Source: Serinus canaria (lineage: Eukaryota; Chordata; Aves; Passeriformes; Fringillidae). From it: a stretch of DNA of 64,000 nucleotides. Both the position numbers and the translations under genes were made by a program. The stretch covers positions 27,317,059 to 27,381,058 of the forward strand of contig NC_066313.1 of assembly GCF_022539315.1 (NCBI RefSeq), in the 5' to 3' direction. The notes below the pieces were generated by a model, which was not told the DNA's origin, made no database searches, and worked only from the letters and a program-made list of their open reading frames with translations. Every line of letters starts with the position of its first letter. The first letter of the stretch is position 1. Below, piece by piece: positions 61,353 to 64,000 of the stretch.

Positions 61353-64000
61353 CTAGGGCAGCAGGAAACAAGAGGGATCACAAGGAAAAGGCAAGGCAAA
61401 TGTGCCTTCACAAATAGCATTAAGGATGACAAAGCAGATCTACCAATAGTCTGAGGTACAGACCCAAATGTACCAAGCAGGGAGACTGAGACACAGAAAC
61501 TCTCAGGCAGATGCAGCTCATTTATTTTTTTTCTTCTTTTTCTTTCTAGTTTCTTCTTTCCAATCTCTCCAAAACATTTTCACCCCCTTTTTGGGAGTAC
61601 AAGATATGAGCACAGAATATTTGTTATTGTCTAATGTCCTGAGGGGAAAAATGGCTGAGAGATTGAACCCTAAGAGACAGCATTTGAGCAATAAGAGACG
61701 GCTTTCTGGAGGTACAAAAGAAGGTCAAAGTAGTTCACATGAGGCTGCCATCCTCAGGGCTGTCTCAAAGATTTCAGCAGCACTGTAAAACATCTCTGAA
61801 GGTTTTGAGACGCATTACACTCTCAAACAGGCTGCAGGAATGTCCTGCATCTGTTCCTCCTGCTGCCAAGGAATGCTTAACAGGGCACACAGCCACTGGT
61901 GCTGCTAGTGGAGGAAAAGAAGCAGCATCATCTCAAAAATATCACAGGCTGCTGCACACCTCCAACCATTATTTACCCAACTCAGCATTTTAAGTCCCCC
62001 TGCATCTCCAATTCCTCTGAAATTCCTAATTGCTTAAGCCACTCTGTTTCTTCAGAAACTAAACTTGAATAGCAGTTGGTTTTATGCAGTTCACAATCAG
62101 CTGCACGTGCTTACCAAGGACATTTCTTACACAGGTCTACACTAAACTGGGCAGTTGTGCTGTCCTGTCAACATCTTAAGGGAGCCTGAAGAACCCTGAC
62201 TGTGCCCCATGCTTGTTTACCAGATTCTCTGAAGAGCAGCTATCCCACCTCACTGTTTCAGAGAATAGGTGGGGAAGGTGTGCATTTGAGAAGCAGAAAA
62301 TAAGCTCCTTGTCCTTGCATGTCCTTCAGCGAACCAGGTTTGGCTTTACTTCGGACCAGGTCACCACCTGATGCACTTCCCACCTGTGACAAAGTGACCC
62401 TTTGCTCCCTCCCCAGCACAAGGTCTGCTTCTCTCAGATTTTCTGAGTGGCAGCAGGAGAATGAGCCATGTTTTGATCAGCCAAATCAGACACTTAAGCT
62501 GGAGAATGACAGGACATATGACAGAGATAAAGCACTACCACACACTTAGGAGACATTTCTATTTGACAGTTCCTGCTTCCCCCTTTCAGTGTAACAAAAG
62601 AGATGTTCCTGCTCCCTTGAGATTAAATAGATACAGAGACTCACATAAAGATTTACACTGGAAGGCAGCTCTCAAGGTTTCTAGTCCAAGCCTCTGCCCA
62701 CAGCCTGCAAACTCCAAAGCCAGGTAAACCAGATTAGGCTGCTCAGCACCGTATCTGGGCAACTCCTAAACAACTACAGGAGTGGAAATTAACCACCTTC
62801 TCTGAGCACCTGTTTCAGTGCTTTACCAATTAGTATTTCAACATAACAAACATGACTGAAGGTCCTAAGTATTTTATTTATTTGTACAAATTCCTCAAGA
62901 GGTACTTGAGCCATGTGCCATAGCTCCTTATGGAAATCCTTGTGGATTTTTTTTTTCTTCACAGAAGCCCTACATATGCTTTTAAAAATCATCCTGTTCT
63001 AAAGATGGCTCACCTCCTGCCTCTTAAACAGATTGATCCTGTCTGAACAGCTGAAAGAATTCTTCCATTCATCACTGTATTGGATGCTATACAAATTTAA
63101 TGCAATTATTAACCACATGATTACCAACACATTCTAAGTAAATTAAAGCAGAGTCTTTGCAAGGAATAATGGCCATGCTGTGACCCCCTTAGAACAGACA
63201 GAACAGTGAAACATCAGGCTGAAGAATTTCATCTACAGGGTAACTGCCACATACAGAATGCAATCCTGCCTAGCAAACAGCTCATTTTTTCTCTTACTGT
63301 GTCTTTCAGACTGAAATGCCAAATACTAGCAGATTTTAGACAAATGCATCTTCACATCATCTCAGCCAGTGTTTCATTGCTGTTAAATGGTCATGAGAGA
63401 TGGGTTTATGTCAAATACAACTTAAACCCATGTCAAGTATGAGATTCAAATTAGACTCTTCCATCTGCCAGATGGAACAGCATGACAGTAGAATAGTATG
63501 GATGCTGAAAGTCTTCATATGGTATCTGAGTTCACTGCTTCTGCCTGGCTGTAAAATGGTGCACTTGGGATATGGGAAAAAAAGGAATTTGTCCACAGAC
63601 ATAAAAAAGAAACTGCTGTCCTGGCAAACCAGGTAGTCTAAACACATTTAAAGAATGCTTCACACATGTGCATTGCTTCTCCAGGATTCTGAAAGTATCT
63701 AAAATGGTAGGAAACTGTGGGACAGAGAAAGAATCCAGAAATCAGAGGATGACCTTACAGCAAAATTGGGTTAAGCAAGAAATATCCACCCACTAGAAGA
63801 TGTAAAACCAAAAATATAACACAGTACGAGTCTGACTGTTCCTTCTTCTGTTGCTCCTTCTCTAACATGAGGAACACAGGGTTTCTGAGCACCAGAAAAA
63901 ATGAAGACAATTTTGTAAGTTCTCAATTACCACCTAAGGGTTGAACCAGAAAAGGTACTATCATGCCTACTTGGCTAAATGCTGAGGGAGACCACTAAAA
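61353..64000 (-). other. CLCN1: CLCN1 intron 1, exon 1 not found
   Basis: The acceptor at exon 2 requires an upstream exon ending on a complete codon. No minus-strand segment here resembles the ClC-1 N-terminus (around 60 residues in human). The region contains one CR1 fragment and otherwise unrecognised sequence, so exon 1 and the promoter are probably beyond the window edge. Confidence 0.6.
62640..62850 (-). mobile_element. Diverged CR1 upstream of exon 2
   Basis: Antisense layout: 'ctcaaggtttctagtccaag', 'ccagattaggctgctcagc', 'ctgtttcagtgctttacc'. Low but ordered similarity to the CR1 3' region. Confidence 0.6.

Overview
The window is vertebrate nuclear DNA: long AT-rich introns and intergenic sequence with short exons bounded by GT/GC...AG splice sites. 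Avian-type CR1 LINE fragments are the dominant repeat and no mammalian SINEs are visible, so a bird is the most likely source. Most of the open reading frames longer than 60 codons are chance or repeat-derived; the real coding sequence lies in 28 short exons.

Two protein genes are present, converging tail to tail. (1) FAM131B lies on the + strand, with six exons from 11704 to 18073. The reading frame is unbroken to the stop at 18071-18073, and about 356 residues follow the internal ATG at 11760. The first exon found begins with an acceptor and an in-frame coding extension, so at least one 5' exon must lie further upstream. (2) CLCN1, the skeletal-muscle chloride channel ClC-1, lies on the - strand. 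Exons corresponding to human exons 2-23 run from 61352 down to the stop at 32589. All 22 are in phase and encode 937 residues; exon 1 with the start codon is not visible and probably lies beyond base 64000. The CLCN1-FAM131B neighbourhood matches the mammalian 7q34 arrangement, and the similar CLCN2-FAM131A pair is a paralogous locus.

Layout: 1-11703 is non-coding, with a decayed CR1/L3-like ORF2 stretch (about 1380-2990), a 5' CR1 piece (about 3790-4865) and a 3' CR1 tail (about 8905-9255). FAM131B follows, then its putative 3' UTR to about 19.6 kb, then about 13 kb of intergenic DNA with one short CR1 piece. CLCN1 occupies the rest; its introns hold CR1 fragments, a 17-unit TATC microsatellite, small tandem duplications and a 2.4-kb hAT DNA transposon with a perfect 8-bp target duplication in intron 7.

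The main discovery is a second, fully open copy of CLCN1 exon 7 at 57021-57099, between exons 6 and 7. It is exactly 79 nt, like exon 7, with the same phase, a good AG acceptor and the same rare GC-type donor context. Its 26 complete codons match exon 7 at 14 positions and keep the CAVGVGCCF core. Because 79 is not a multiple of three, the two copies can only be used in frame as alternatives. This predicts a mutually exclusive exon pair that exchanges the helix-H cassette at the channel dimer interface, and it may be the counterpart of the regulated exon 7A of mammalian CLCN1.
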